DNA from: Pseudanabaena minima
Lineage (GTDB): Bacteria > Cyanobacteriota > Cyanobacteriia > Pseudanabaenales > Pseudanabaenaceae
Length of the DNA: 64,000 nucleotides
NCBI RefSeq assembly: GCF_051131155.1
Contig: NZ_CP159508.1
Coordinates: 2,666,001-2,730,000 of the forward strand
Direction: 5' to 3'
Part shown: in pieces, positions 50,912 through 59,455 of the stretch
How the letters are laid out: each line of letters starts with the position of its first letter
Numbering within the stretch: position 1 is the stretch's first letter
The notes under the pieces: generated by a model
What the model was told of the DNA's origin: nothing
Databases searched by the model: none
Seen by the model: the letters and a program-made list of their open reading frames with translations, nothing else
Position numbers and translations under genes: made by a program

Positions 50912-52444
50912 TTATTCAGCGCAAGCAAACAACTTTTCTAGTTGTGATTTTTCTGTGGGATTTTCGATGGTTTGCGCGATCTCCTTAGCTTGATCATGTT
51001 GACCGATCGCCCAATAAGTACTGCTGATATCCGAGTATGCTCTAGAGCGAATGTTGGGATCGGAGACAGTTTTCACGATCGCCAGACTCTCTTGGAGAAT
51101 TGGTTCTACTTTATCGGTTAGACCAAATTCACCATAGGTACTGGCGATAATATTGAGAGCAAAGAGGCGATCAACTGGGTTTTGGAGTTTTTTGGTGATC
51201 GCCAAGGATTGCTCCCAAGCTTTGGTAGCCAAATCTATTGATTTAATAGCTTGATATTGGCGACCAACCTCCACTAATAGAGTAAAAACATCAATCGAAG
51301 GAGCAACGGTACTTAATCCTTGCAAACTTTGATCAAACAATTTGATTGATTCATCATTTTTCTGATCCTTGGCATAGGCGATCGCCACATTAGCAATGCC
51401 GACACTCTTCTCAATTGATGTAGGATCAAGATTGCTGATTACTTCTAGAGCCTTTTCATACTGTTTTGATGCTAAGTATTGACTAGCAACTAGGAACAGC
51501 GATCGCGTTTTCAAGAGTTCAGCGTTAGCAATTGCGGCTTGTTCGACGTCTTTAGGATCAGGTACAGCCTTTTCCTCTTTAGGTACATCATTTTTTAGAG
51601 CTTTATTAGCAATCTTGGGCGCAGGTTTTTTAGCTGTTTTGGTATTCTTAGCTGCTTCCTTCGCCGAAGAGATAGCATTATCACGGATCGCATCAAATTC
51701 TTGGAAAACCGCATTTAGGGAAGCGATCGCCTTTGCGTGATTTCCTGCCTGTGCGTAACTACCTGCAATTTCAACTCTTGCTCTGGATTTGATATTGCGA
51801 TCTTCAATCATTGCTAACAAGTCGGTTGCCGCCGAGATCGAGGCTTCAGAATTGAAATCATCACCAATCTCGGTATAAGCATTAGCAATCGCAGAAAAAG
51901 CTCGCGATCGCACATAGGCATCAATAATTTCAGGTGTTGCCTTAGTGGCATCAGCTAGTAAATTTTGAGCAATATCCTTCTTCCCAGCTTCTCCATAGGC
52001 TTGTGCGATTTTGATGTTTGCAAAAACTCTATCGACAGGATCGGGTAAATCCTTCGCGATTGTTAAAGCATTACCTAAAGCCTCTACTGCCAACTTAGGC
52101 TGTGAAGCTTTGGTGAGGCGACCTGCTGTATCCAATAGGGCAAAAGCTTTAAGTGATGGTGTAGTAATCGTATTCGCTGTGTTTAAGCTCTTTTCTAAAA
52201 CACTCTTGGCTTGGTCTGGACGCTGCAATTCTAAATATTTGCTTGCGATTTCAGTGTATGCTGCAACCTTTGCTTCGGGTGATGTTCCTGTATCAGCTAA
52301 TGATACAAAGCACTGAAGTGGTACACCTTGAAATTTGGGTTCTCCAGACTTTTTGGGACTAGCTGCCCATACTGCACCTGTTGTTGTTAGATTGACTAAC
52401 AATGCTAAGCAGCCAGCTAGAAGCCGCATCCATATTTTTCGCAT
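50912..52444 (-). CDS. Exported helical-repeat (TPR-like) protein
   Basis: 510 residues. Signal peptide MRKIWMRLLAGCLALL to about residue 28. The rest consists of about ten degenerate 34-40 residue helical repeats carrying Ala-rich cores (IASKYLELQRPDQA, IAQAYGEAGKKDIAQ, IAGSYAQAGNHAKA, IASTYGEFGLTDK), TPR-like. A Lys-rich interruption occurs near residues 255-300. Probably a periplasmic scaffold; no partner evident. Confidence 0.8.
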   Translation of the reverse strand: MRKIWMRLLAGCLALLVNLTTTGAVWAASPKKSGEPKFQGVPLQCFVSLADTGTSPEAKVAAYTEIASKYLELQRPDQAKSVLEKSLNTANTITTPSLKAFALLDTAGRLTKASQPKLAVEALGNALTIAKDLPDPVDRVFANIKIAQAYGEAGKKDIAQNLLADATKATPEIIDAYVRSRAFSAIANAYTEIGDDFNSEASISAATDLLAMIEDRNIKSRARVEIAGSYAQAGNHAKAIASLNAVFQEFDAIRDNAISSAKEAAKNTKTAKKPAPKIANKALKNDVPKEEKAVPDPKDVEQAAIANAELLKTRSLFLVASQYLASKQYEKALEVISNLDPTSIEKSVGIANVAIAYAKDQKNDESIKLFDQSLQGLSTVAPSIDVFTLLVEVGRQYQAIKSIDLATKAWEQSLAITKKLQNPVDRLFALNIIASTYGEFGLTDKVEPILQESLAIVKTVSDPNIRSRAYSDISSTYWAIGQHDQAKEIAQTIENPTEKSQLEKLFACAE

Positions 52445-52588
52445 AGTTAATTTTGTCCTTGCGTAGATTATTGCGTGAAGATCTTTTGGATTCTACCCAA
52501 TTCGTTAGCGATCGCAGCTAAATATATACTTCAGCATAGTTTAAAAAACATTTCTAAAGTTTGTAGCGATCGCCACAAACTTTATCAA

Positions 52589-52639
52589 AAAAACAAAGAC
52601 AAGTGGTGGTGCTTTGCACCACCACTTGTCTTTGTTTTT
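52589..52639. repeat. Long palindrome, GCTTTGC core
   Basis: Twenty-four-base perfect arms with loop TTT, upstream of hli in the 316-base gap 52445-52760. A second near-palindrome GTTTGTAGCGATCGCC-ACAAAC lies at 52559. Confidence 0.85.
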
Positions 52640-52760
52640 GCCTTTACGAATATCAAGTTTGTCTGTCTAAAGACAGAAAATATAAGGAAAGATTGTGAAT
52701 GTCTAAATAATCTGTTACATTACTAAATATAAGTTAACTAATTACAAAGGTAGTTCGATT

Positions 52761-52913
52761 ATGTCTGACGAAAGCCGTAACGTATGGAATTGGGGTTTCA
52801 CTTCTGGTGCTGAAAACTGGAATGGACGCTTAGCAATGATTGGATTTGTATCTGCATTAGCGATCGAGCTAATTAGCGGTCAAGGTGTATTACACTTCTG
52901 GGGCATCCTATAA
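52761..52913 (+). CDS. hli: High-light-inducible protein (HLIP/SCP)
   Basis: 50 residues, too short for routine ORF tracks. The chlorophyll-binding helix ENWNGRLAMIGFVSALAIEL contains the ExxNGRxAMIGF signature of the LHC superfamily. The N-terminus is hydrophilic (MSDESRNVWNWGF). Such proteins bind chlorophyll and carotenoid in the thylakoid and protect photosystem assembly under high light. A strong terminator follows. Confidence 0.95.
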   Translation: MSDESRNVWNWGFTSGAENWNGRLAMIGFVSALAIELISGQGVLHFWGIL

Positions 52914-52922
52914 TTTTTTAAG

Positions 52923-52974
52923 ATTTAGCCAATAAAAAAGCCTCGACTAGTCGAGGCTTTTTTATTGGCTAAAT
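52923..52974 (+). terminator. Perfect 52-base palindrome behind hli
   Basis: Fully self-complementary around GACTAGTC with an internal TTTTTTAT run on the right arm. Likely a bidirectional terminator for hli and the convergent rpsF. Confidence 0.85.
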
Positions 52975-52998
52975 TAAGTCTGGATGGTGCTTTTGATT

Positions 52999-53376
52999 TT
53001 ATTCAGCATCAGCAGCAGCAACGGCTACTGGCTCTTCAGCATCAGGAATGATTGCTTCAGCATCTTCTGCTTCCACAGCTTCTGGCTCAAGTTTGATCGT
53101 CATATAGCGAATTACGTCATCAGCTAGACGCATAGATTTCTCTAGGCTCTCGATGGTTTTAGGAGTTGCCGTGTAATTTACTTGGATGTAAATTCCTTCG
53201 CGATGTCCTTTAATGTCGTAGGCTAATCTCCGTCTGCCACGATGTTGAATCGTGATGTCTTCAGATTCTTGTTGTACTAAGAAATCTTGATATTTGGCGA
53301 TCGCGGCATCAGCTTCCTGATCGGGAAGATCGGGACGCAGGATATACATGGTTTCGTACAAACGCTTAACAGTCAT
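52999..53376 (-). CDS. rpsF: 30S ribosomal protein S6
   Basis: 125 residues. YETMYILRPDLPD, HRGRRRLAYDIKGHREGIYIQVNY and DDVIRYMTIKL are the S6 blocks. The C-terminal ~28 residues are an acidic Ala/Glu tail. S6 binds S18 on the small subunit platform. Confidence 0.97.
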   Translation of the reverse strand: MTVKRLYETMYILRPDLPDQEADAAIAKYQDFLVQQESEDITIQHRGRRRLAYDIKGHREGIYIQVNYTATPKTIESLEKSMRLADDVIRYMTIKLEPEAVEAEDAEAIIPDAEEPVAVAAADAE

Positions 53377-53470
53377 CTAATTTTTTCCTTACGGTCAGTA
53401 GTTGGCTTCTATTAATTTAGTTTTAGAAGCAAGGATTTACTATTATATCTCTTCAAGACAACTGATCAAC

Positions 53471-53519
53471 ATAAAATCCCAAAATGAGATAGTACAACCA
53501 TATCATTTTGGGATTTTAT
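53471..53519. repeat. Palindrome upstream of rpsF
   Basis: Arms ATAAAATCCCAAAATGA/TCATTTTGGGATTTTAT with a 15-base centre, between the divergent rpsF and REC-kinase genes. Confidence 0.75.
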
Positions 53520-53633
53520 CAAGACAACATCTTTGTCTCCTGAATTTTATATATTAATCTTATAATTAAACAGTAAGTAGCTCTTTGAGCCACTTGCAAT
53601 CAATGGCAATTAGAGACAGATAAAGTGAACCCC

Positions 53634-54767
53634 ATGACAGTGAAAACTAATACGATCGCTGATGTCCTGATTGTAGAAGATGAACTGGTTACTGCAAATG
53701 CGCTCTCAGATGTTCTATCAGATTTGGGCTATAAAGTTTTAGCGATCGTTGATAGTAGTGATAGTGCTATCTCTTTAATTCATCAGAGTATTCGTCAGAA
53801 GTTGCCAGATATTATTTTGATGGATATTAAATTGAGAGGTAAAGATAGTGGGATTACTGCGACCAATGAGATTCATAAAATAGCGCCTATCCCTGTAATT
53901 TATCTAACTGCTTTTAGTGATCCTGAGACTTTAGAACTAGCGATCGCTACTTCTCCCTATGGATATCTCACTAAGCCATTAAGATATGCGGAAGTGAATG
54001 TCGCAATTATGCTGGCTTTAAAGAAACATAATGAAGAAATAATATTGCAAGAAGCTCTAGACAAAGAAAAAGAGCTACATATTTTAAAGTCTCGATTACT
54101 TGCTATGGCTTCCCATGAATTTTCAACGCCGATGTCAGTAATTAGATTATTGATTTGGAAATTACAAAACTTTGAAGAGCAGCTAACTAAAGAAAGTAGA
54201 GCTAAAAATCTTGCTTCTATTCAATCAGCAATTAAAGATATTAATTGGTTACTAGAAGAAGTCAAGTTTATAGCTTGTTCTGAATCAGGAAAATTTCCAT
54301 TTAATCCTGAGAATGTAGATGCAATAACCTATTGTCAACAACTAGTTGATAGCTTTCAAACAGAAGATAGTGCAAAGAAGTGCCGGATTAAGTTTCATAG
54401 CCAAGGTCAATGTCAAAAGTTAAGATTTGATAAAAAGCTCCTATGGCACATATTTATGAATTTAATTTCTAATGCTATTAAATACTCCTATGAAGGGGGT
54501 ACTATTGATGTGGAAGTAGTATGTAAGACAAAACAGTTATTCCTAAGTGTTTGTGATCATGGTATCGGCATACCTAAAGAATATTTAAACAATCTATTTT
54601 TGCCATTTTTAAGGGCTGAAAATGTTGGTAATGTTAAAGGCTTAGGTATGGGTTTATATATAGTAAAGCAAGCTGTGGAAGCTCATTCTGGGAAAATCGC
54701 AGTGGAAAGTGAAGTGAATATGGGTACTAAGTTTACAGTTGTTTTACCTTCAGCGGATAGTTTGTAA
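53634..54767 (+). CDS. Receiver-histidine kinase protein (REC-HisKA-HATPase)
   Basis: About 377 residues. N-terminal receiver (LIVEDELVTANALSDVL, phospho-Asp in IILMDIKLRG, Lys in YLTKP), then a HisKA with SHEFSTPMSVIRLL and an ATPase domain (IFMNLISNAIKYS, CDHGIGIP, GLGMGLYIVKQAVEAH). No sensor or membrane segment, so it takes its input from another kinase. GTG 53625 is an alternative start. Its partner is not adjacent. Confidence 0.88.
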   Translation: MTVKTNTIADVLIVEDELVTANALSDVLSDLGYKVLAIVDSSDSAISLIHQSIRQKLPDIILMDIKLRGKDSGITATNEIHKIAPIPVIYLTAFSDPETLELAIATSPYGYLTKPLRYAEVNVAIMLALKKHNEEIILQEALDKEKELHILKSRLLAMASHEFSTPMSVIRLLIWKLQNFEEQLTKESRAKNLASIQSAIKDINWLLEEVKFIACSESGKFPFNPENVDAITYCQQLVDSFQTEDSAKKCRIKFHSQGQCQKLRFDKKLLWHIFMNLISNAIKYSYEGGTIDVEVVCKTKQLFLSVCDHGIGIPKEYLNNLFLPFLRAENVGNVKGLGMGLYIVKQAVEAHSGKIAVESEVNMGTKFTVVLPSADSL

Positions 54768-55079
54768 AAGTGTAAAAAATGATCATAGTATGGGTTTAAA
54801 TCTGTGATTTCTATTTTTATATCTTTAGAAATAACTCTTGAGGATTATTTTTTATCCTTGATTTGAAGTGATTGCCTATTAAATTTAGAGTGAATCATAA
54901 CTTGTAAAGTAGATAGAGTAAGAATTACCCACTTTTGTTGAGTTCTTAGTAATGTAGTAAAGGCGAATTGAAAGTGTATTTAACAATACTTTACATATTA
55001 CAAAAACAGTTGTAAGGTTTGATGCATGTTAAAAGTCTGTATCAATTTTCCTTTATTACGGCATAGACCATGTTTCCCT

Positions 55080-55127
55080 AAAGGAGGTAACGACATGACA
55101 AGACTAGAGATGAACTGGAAAGATTAA
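55080..55127 (+). promoter_or_regulatory. Ten-residue ORF behind a near-consensus Shine-Dalgarno
   Basis: AAAGGAGGT (55080-55088) lies six bases before ATG 55095, which opens a ten-codon frame, MTRLEMNWKD, ending TAA 55127. Strong SD sites are uncommon in this window. It may be a leader peptide for the downstream SDR gene or a remnant. The rest of 54768-55340 shows no longer gene. Confidence 0.35.
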
Positions 55128-55156
55128 TCATCGACTGCTTACTCGTTGCGAGCAAC

Positions 55157-55207
55157 GTGACTAAACTAAAACTTTTTAAAACTCAACGCATATAAAAGTT
55201 TGGTCAC
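55157..55207. repeat. Inverted repeat in SDR leader region
   Basis: GTGACTAAAC and GTTTGGTCAC pair with one mismatch 31 bases apart; a smaller hairpin CGTTG/CAACG lies just before it. Confidence 0.45.
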
Positions 55208-55340
55208 AAGTTGTTGGCAAAGAGATTATTTACCGTCTCACAAAATTTACTTTGGGTAGGTTTTAGTTAGCGGCATAGGCTGACAAACTTGCGTCAATAC
55301 TAATTAGTAAAACTTGTGAGACCTCAATATTGGAGGTTTT

Positions 55341-56114
55341 ATGAATGTTCGTGGAAAAACAGCTCTAATTACTGGAGCTTCGAGGGGTATTGGTCGGGCG
55401 ATCGCTTTGGAGCTAGCTCAACAGGGTGCGAAATGTCTAATTCTGGTAGCCCGCGATCTTGAACGCTTAAATTCCGTCGCTTCAGAAGTGGAAGCTCTAG
55501 GCATCGAAGCGGTGAGTTTACCTTTAGATCTATCGCAGACAATCGAGGTGAATATTGCGATCGCGCAAGTATGGCGTGATTGTGGTCCAATTGACATTTT
55601 GGTGAACTGTGCAGGTGTGGCACATCAATCATCATTTTTGCGATCGCGCTTACAGGATGTGCAATCCGAAATCGAAGTCAATCTACTCGGTATGTATGCG
55701 ATCACAAGGATGGTGGCTCGACGGATGGCAGCTCAGCGCAATGGCAGAATCGTCAATGTTTCTAGTCTGATGGGCAAAGTTGCCGCGCCGACGATGGCAA
55801 CTTATTCGGCAACGAAGTTTGCAATCTTAGGATTCACTCAAGCTCTGCGTGGTGAATTGGCAGCTTACAACATCAAAGTCACAGCTTTACTGCCATCACT
55901 TACGGATACTGACATGGCGCAGGATTTGGAGTGGTTTCGCTGGGTATCGCTGATGACTCCTAAACAAGTAGCTAAAGCGCTAATTGCTGGATTAGAACGT
56001 GAAACCCCTGAAATTCTGGTCGGATGGCAAAGTCATCTTGCTGTATGGTGTCATCGTCTATTTCCATCCCTAATGGAAAAGATCTTGCTAATTGCCGCTC
56101 CTAAAATCAGCTAG
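55341..56114 (+). CDS. Short-chain dehydrogenase/reductase
   Basis: 257 residues. NAD(P) loop TGASRGIGRAIALEL, structural NCAG, and the catalytic Ser-Tyr-Lys seen as NVSS...YSATK. A C-terminal hydrophobic stretch (residues ~225-250) is compatible with membrane association. Substrate unknown; ketoacyl or other carbonyl reduction is typical. A GGAGG site precedes the ATG. Confidence 0.88.
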   Translation: MNVRGKTALITGASRGIGRAIALELAQQGAKCLILVARDLERLNSVASEVEALGIEAVSLPLDLSQTIEVNIAIAQVWRDCGPIDILVNCAGVAHQSSFLRSRLQDVQSEIEVNLLGMYAITRMVARRMAAQRNGRIVNVSSLMGKVAAPTMATYSATKFAILGFTQALRGELAAYNIKVTALLPSLTDTDMAQDLEWFRWVSLMTPKQVAKALIAGLERETPEILVGWQSHLAVWCHRLFPSLMEKILLIAAPKIS

Positions 56115-56121
56115 AGTGCCC

Positions 56122-56154
56122 GAAAGAGAAAGAAACAAAGCTTCTTTCTCTTTC
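56122..56154 (+). terminator. Rho-independent terminator
   Basis: GAAAGAGAAAGAA/TTCTTTCTCTTTC with T-rich tail, eight bases behind the SDR stop. Confidence 0.8.
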
Positions 56155-56252
56155 TTTTTAATGGTGCGATCACGAACTATTTTTAGAATAGCGAGTATTA
56201 ATATTGTTGTAGAGAGGTTTGTGCGATCGCCTACTTATCCAACAAATTTACC

Positions 56253-56948
56253 TCATGTTGATTTTGGGTTTAGAAATTGTTTGAGGATATAGGTGATCGC
56301 AAAGCTAAAGGCTTGTCGGTTTGGCTGTTCGTAAGATTGAATTAGAATTTCTAGATCCTCTACTGTTAATTCTTCTAAGCCCTGTACAGCTTGATCAATA
56401 GCCTCTTCTCTCATGGCAACTAGATTGTCATAGTTTAGATTTAGTGTCTGGATAGTTTCTGAAGCAGCTTTCTTTTTATCAGGATCTTCGGCAGGACGTA
56501 TTTCTCCAGAACCTGTGTATCGAAAAAAATCAGAGCAATCTACCTGTAATGGTGAGACTGAAAGCGGATTATTTCCTCTTTTGCAGCCACAATGCTGTAG
56601 GCAGTGCAAAGCAGTCTCATATTTTTGCTCAGGATCAGATATTTTATATTTCTCTGAGAAGCCGCATGATGCTAAAAGATTCGAGAAATCTATTGCTAGT
56701 GCTAGATTCTTTGGCTGTTCTGGATCTTGCTCGTTTTGTGGGTGCAAATGTTCAATATGGCTGATGTCAATGTTGATTTTCATACCGCAATAACAGCAGG
56801 TGTAACCTTGCTCTTTTAGTAGAGCGTCATGGACATCAGATTTAATTTGACCTCGCAAATCACTGTAGGTTGGTTTCCAGTTATCATTTTCTTGAGATTT
56901 CCAATCAGTGAAACTTTGCGGCTCTTGCCCTTTCTTGATATATCTCAT
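56253..56948 (-). CDS. ptuB: HNH endonuclease of a Septu-like defence system (PtuB-like)
   Basis: 231 residues. CCYCGMKI, ISHIEHLHPQ, NLLASCGF and HCGCKRGNN give the zinc-bound HNH fold of the family seen as PtuB and retron-associated HNH effectors. It probably cuts DNA or tRNA when unleashed during phage infection. The ATG overlaps the ATPase stop (ATGA), the gene order and coupling known for Septu. Confidence 0.85.
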   Translation of the reverse strand: MRYIKKGQEPQSFTDWKSQENDNWKPTYSDLRGQIKSDVHDALLKEQGYTCCYCGMKINIDISHIEHLHPQNEQDPEQPKNLALAIDFSNLLASCGFSEKYKISDPEQKYETALHCLQHCGCKRGNNPLSVSPLQVDCSDFFRYTGSGEIRPAEDPDKKKAASETIQTLNLNYDNLVAMREEAIDQAVQGLEELTVEDLEILIQSYEQPNRQAFSFAITYILKQFLNPKST

Positions 56949-58231
56949 CTTCCCAAAACTTCTTTCCGATGAATTAATACATCTGCCCTAGCAAATTCTG
57001 GCTCATCAAATCCAATTTCGCCTTTTAGATATTCTTGTAACTCTCTGGCTTTCGGTAAATTACCATCATCAATCAGCCTGAATAAATCCCTCAAACCATC
57101 TTTGATTTCTTGACTGCGTTTAGGAACTCCCATTTCATCTTCGAGGATGCGATTGCTATCTCTGCCATAGGTTCGGACGATTTCCGCAGTAACGCCTGAT
57201 TCTGTATTAGCAAGTCGATAGATTTTACCGTTCTTAACTTCACCTAGTACCTGTGGTGAGTGGGTTGTAATTATAAATTGACAGTTAGGGAAAGTTCTTA
57301 ATAATGCAGGGATAACCATGCGTTGCCATTTAGGATGCAGATGTAGCTCGATCTCGTCAATTAAGACTACACCGCTACCCTGTTCAGGTTTTTCCATCGC
57401 AGGATTAGCGATCGCCAATCTTCTCGCCAAGTCACCAACCATTGCTAATAAGTTTTTTTCGCCATCTGATAATTGATTGATAGTAAGTTCAGCGCCATTT
57501 TTTGTAACAGTCATACGTAGTTTAGGAAGACGACGAATCCTGAGATCTTTAAATTCTGGTAGGAAAGTATAAATTGCTTGACGAACAGATTCTAATTGTT
57601 TGTCTCGATAATTTGGGTTATCTCTAATCAGTTCATTTTCTAATTCTTCAAGTAACTTAAACCATTCAAAAAATCCTGTAAAAACAACTTGCCCACCTGT
57701 AAAAGCACGATTATAAACATCAAGAATACTATTACTCGTATTAACCTCTTTAGAGAGTTGCGGCTCATCAAAAAGAAGATCTCGTTTAACCGAGTAATAA
57801 ATCATTATTGGAATATTTTTAGCATTAACAAGCTCCTGTAAAAGAGGAATAGCTAGGTGTAAATCATCTATTTGAGTTGATAATTTAGATATATCGCCTC
57901 TATCTTTTTTTATGATGTGTTGAAAGTTTAAAGAATTAAGAGTAGATTCTAATTGAATTTCAATCTTTCGTTTACTGCTGCCAGTAGCGATATCGTCATC
58001 TAAAAAAATATCCTTAACTTGGGATGCTGTAAATCGATTAGGATGGTAACCAGCTTGGTATAAAAACTTTATTTCATCTGAAATGTGATTGAGAAAAACA
58101 CTTAGACAATCAAGAATACTAGATTTTCCTGAACCATTATTACCAATTATAATATTAAGCTGCGGGTCAAAGGCTATAGTGAGATCGCCAATACCACGAA
58201 ATGATTGCATTCTTAATTGTTTGATTTTCAT
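56945..58231 (-). CDS. ptuA: Septu-like AAA ATPase (PtuA-like)
   Basis: 428 residues. An ABC/SMC-type ATPase of the OLD/RecF group: Walker A IIGNNGSGKSSIL, signature LSDGEKNLLAM, Walker B VVLIDEIELHLHP and the His switch ITTHSPQV. It should sense infection or nucleotide levels and control the HNH partner. Similar ATPases occur in other defence systems (Gabija, retron Ec78), so the HNH neighbour is the key reason for the Septu call. Confidence 0.88.
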   Translation of the reverse strand: MKIKQLRMQSFRGIGDLTIAFDPQLNIIIGNNGSGKSSILDCLSVFLNHISDEIKFLYQAGYHPNRFTASQVKDIFLDDDIATGSSKRKIEIQLESTLNSLNFQHIIKKDRGDISKLSTQIDDLHLAIPLLQELVNAKNIPIMIYYSVKRDLLFDEPQLSKEVNTSNSILDVYNRAFTGGQVVFTGFFEWFKLLEELENELIRDNPNYRDKQLESVRQAIYTFLPEFKDLRIRRLPKLRMTVTKNGAELTINQLSDGEKNLLAMVGDLARRLAIANPAMEKPEQGSGVVLIDEIELHLHPKWQRMVIPALLRTFPNCQFIITTHSPQVLGEVKNGKIYRLANTESGVTAEIVRTYGRDSNRILEDEMGVPKRSQEIKDGLRDLFRLIDDGNLPKARELQEYLKGEIGFDEPEFARADVLIHRKEVLGR

Positions 58232-58307
58232 GTTTACTTATTGGTGTAATTTATTGCGGATATAAAATATAAAGTTGTCTATGTAATGCACTAAATAAAG
58301 TTGAAAT

Positions 58308-58742
58308 TTAATTAACTGATTCCTGCTCAATTAATTTTAATGCATCTGCCAAAATCTCATCGCGATCGCACATAGCCGCTAACTCATCCGCCTCATAACG
58401 ACCTTCAAAAGCCTCGATCGCAGCACTAGAAAGCGCAATATTATAAGCCTCTGCTAAAGTTTCACTAAGTTCTAATTTACTAAGATAAGTTCCCTTTGCC
58501 TTACGACGCTGATTTGCACGCCGAATTTGAGTTGTCGAGTTATAAATTGAAAGATCCCAAGATCTTGTGGAACGTTTTTCTACCTTCTGTTTGATGAGAT
58601 GAACTAATAAAATAATACTGTAGCTGAAAATTTTGCTGATTTTGTCATCCTTACTCATCTCAGTCATTTCCTCAACCAAAACCATCGCCGCAGGAATATC
58701 ACCACAAACTAGCAGTTCTTTTAAAGTTAATAATTCTTCCAT
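58308..58742 (-). CDS. DUF29 family protein
   Basis: 144 residues, helical. LKELLVCGDIPAAMVLVEEM, LLVHLIKQKVEKRSTRSWDLSI and EAFEGRYEADELA fit the DUF29 variant common in cyanobacteria. Function unknown. It sits between the Septu-like pair and a ParE toxin-antitoxin module, on the same strand. Confidence 0.75.
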   Translation of the reverse strand: MEELLTLKELLVCGDIPAAMVLVEEMTEMSKDDKISKIFSYSIILLVHLIKQKVEKRSTRSWDLSIYNSTTQIRRANQRRKAKGTYLSKLELSETLAEAYNIALSSAAIEAFEGRYEADELAAMCDRDEILADALKLIEQESVN

Positions 58743-58801
58743 AAGTATGTTGCCTCATTCATAAAGTATTAACGAATCAAGAATTTGAATTTCTACTAAA
58801 T

Positions 58802-59074
58802 CTAATCTGGAAACTTTCTCGCTGAATGTAATATTCGCAAAATATCGACAAAACTTCCATTAACTCGATACACGATGAAATAAGGATTGACCACAATCTC
58901 TCTGGTTTCCTTGACTCGCCCGACACGTCCCATTTCTGGAAAAGTTTCTAATTGCTTCACTGCACTGCGAATCTTGATTACTAATTTTAAAGCAGCCTCT
59001 GGATTGTCTCTAGCAACATATTCATGAATTACTTCTAGATTATGTAGAGCTTTGCGTAACCACCTAACCTTCAT
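58802..59074 (-). CDS. RelE/ParE-family toxin
   Basis: About 90 residues. KALHNLEVIHEYVARDNPEAA, GRVKETREIVVNPYFIVYR and ILRILHSARKFPD are the ParE pattern. ParE toxins poison DNA gyrase. ATG 59074 is 11 bases inside the antitoxin gene, the normal overlap. Confidence 0.9.
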   Translation of the reverse strand: MKVRWLRKALHNLEVIHEYVARDNPEAALKLVIKIRSAVKQLETFPEMGRVGRVKETREIVVNPYFIVYRVNGSFVDILRILHSARKFPD

Positions 59075-59312
59075 TAAAGCGCCCAAACATCGTATCTACA
59101 TCTTCATCACTGGCAAAATCTTCAGCATCTGCCTCAGCGATCGCTAAATTAATTTCCGCAATCTGCCACTTATAAATTTCAATATAGTTCTCAATCGCCT
59201 CATTCAAAAGGTAAGAGCGATCACGATCTAGTTCCTTAGCGATCGCATCTAATGCTTCACGCTTTGTGCGATCGAGCCGAAAGGTAATCGTTTCTTTAGC
59301 TATAGTTGACAT
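59064..59312 (-). CDS. Ribbon-helix-helix antitoxin
   Basis: 82 residues. The N-terminal strand and helices TITFRLDRTKREALDAIAKE then YLLNEAIENYIEIY form a CopG/ParD-like RHH, followed by an acidic toxin-binding tail (ADAEDFASDEDVDTMF). It represses the pair. ATG 59312 preferred over the upstream ORF start. Confidence 0.88.
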   Translation of the reverse strand: MSTIAKETITFRLDRTKREALDAIAKELDRDRSYLLNEAIENYIEIYKWQIAEINLAIAEADAEDFASDEDVDTMFGRFNEG

Positions 59313-59377
59313 CGTATTATCAAGTAATGCGTTGTAATACAAACATTATACATGAGAGCTTTTAAAACGCAAAAAAA

Positions 59378-59424
59378 CCAATAATTTTGAAAGGTTTACA
59401 GAGTAAACCTTTCAAAATTATTGG
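59378..59424. repeat. Palindrome between antitoxin and leuS
   Basis: Twenty-one-base arms CCAATAATTTTGAAAGGTTTA around CAGAG, behind leuS on the minus strand and before the antitoxin start. Confidence 0.8.
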
Positions 59425-59455
59425 GATTGATTAGGTAAAGTTCAGATTGAAAAGC

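Noticed and set aside
52559..52580. HIP1-centred near-palindrome as a regulatory operator
   Set aside because: HIP1 octamers are self-complementary and frequent here, so short palindromes around them are expected.
56945..58231. Retron Ec78-type or Gabija system
   Set aside because: No reverse transcriptase, ncRNA or UvrD-like helicase is adjacent; ATPase plus HNH alone fits Septu better.
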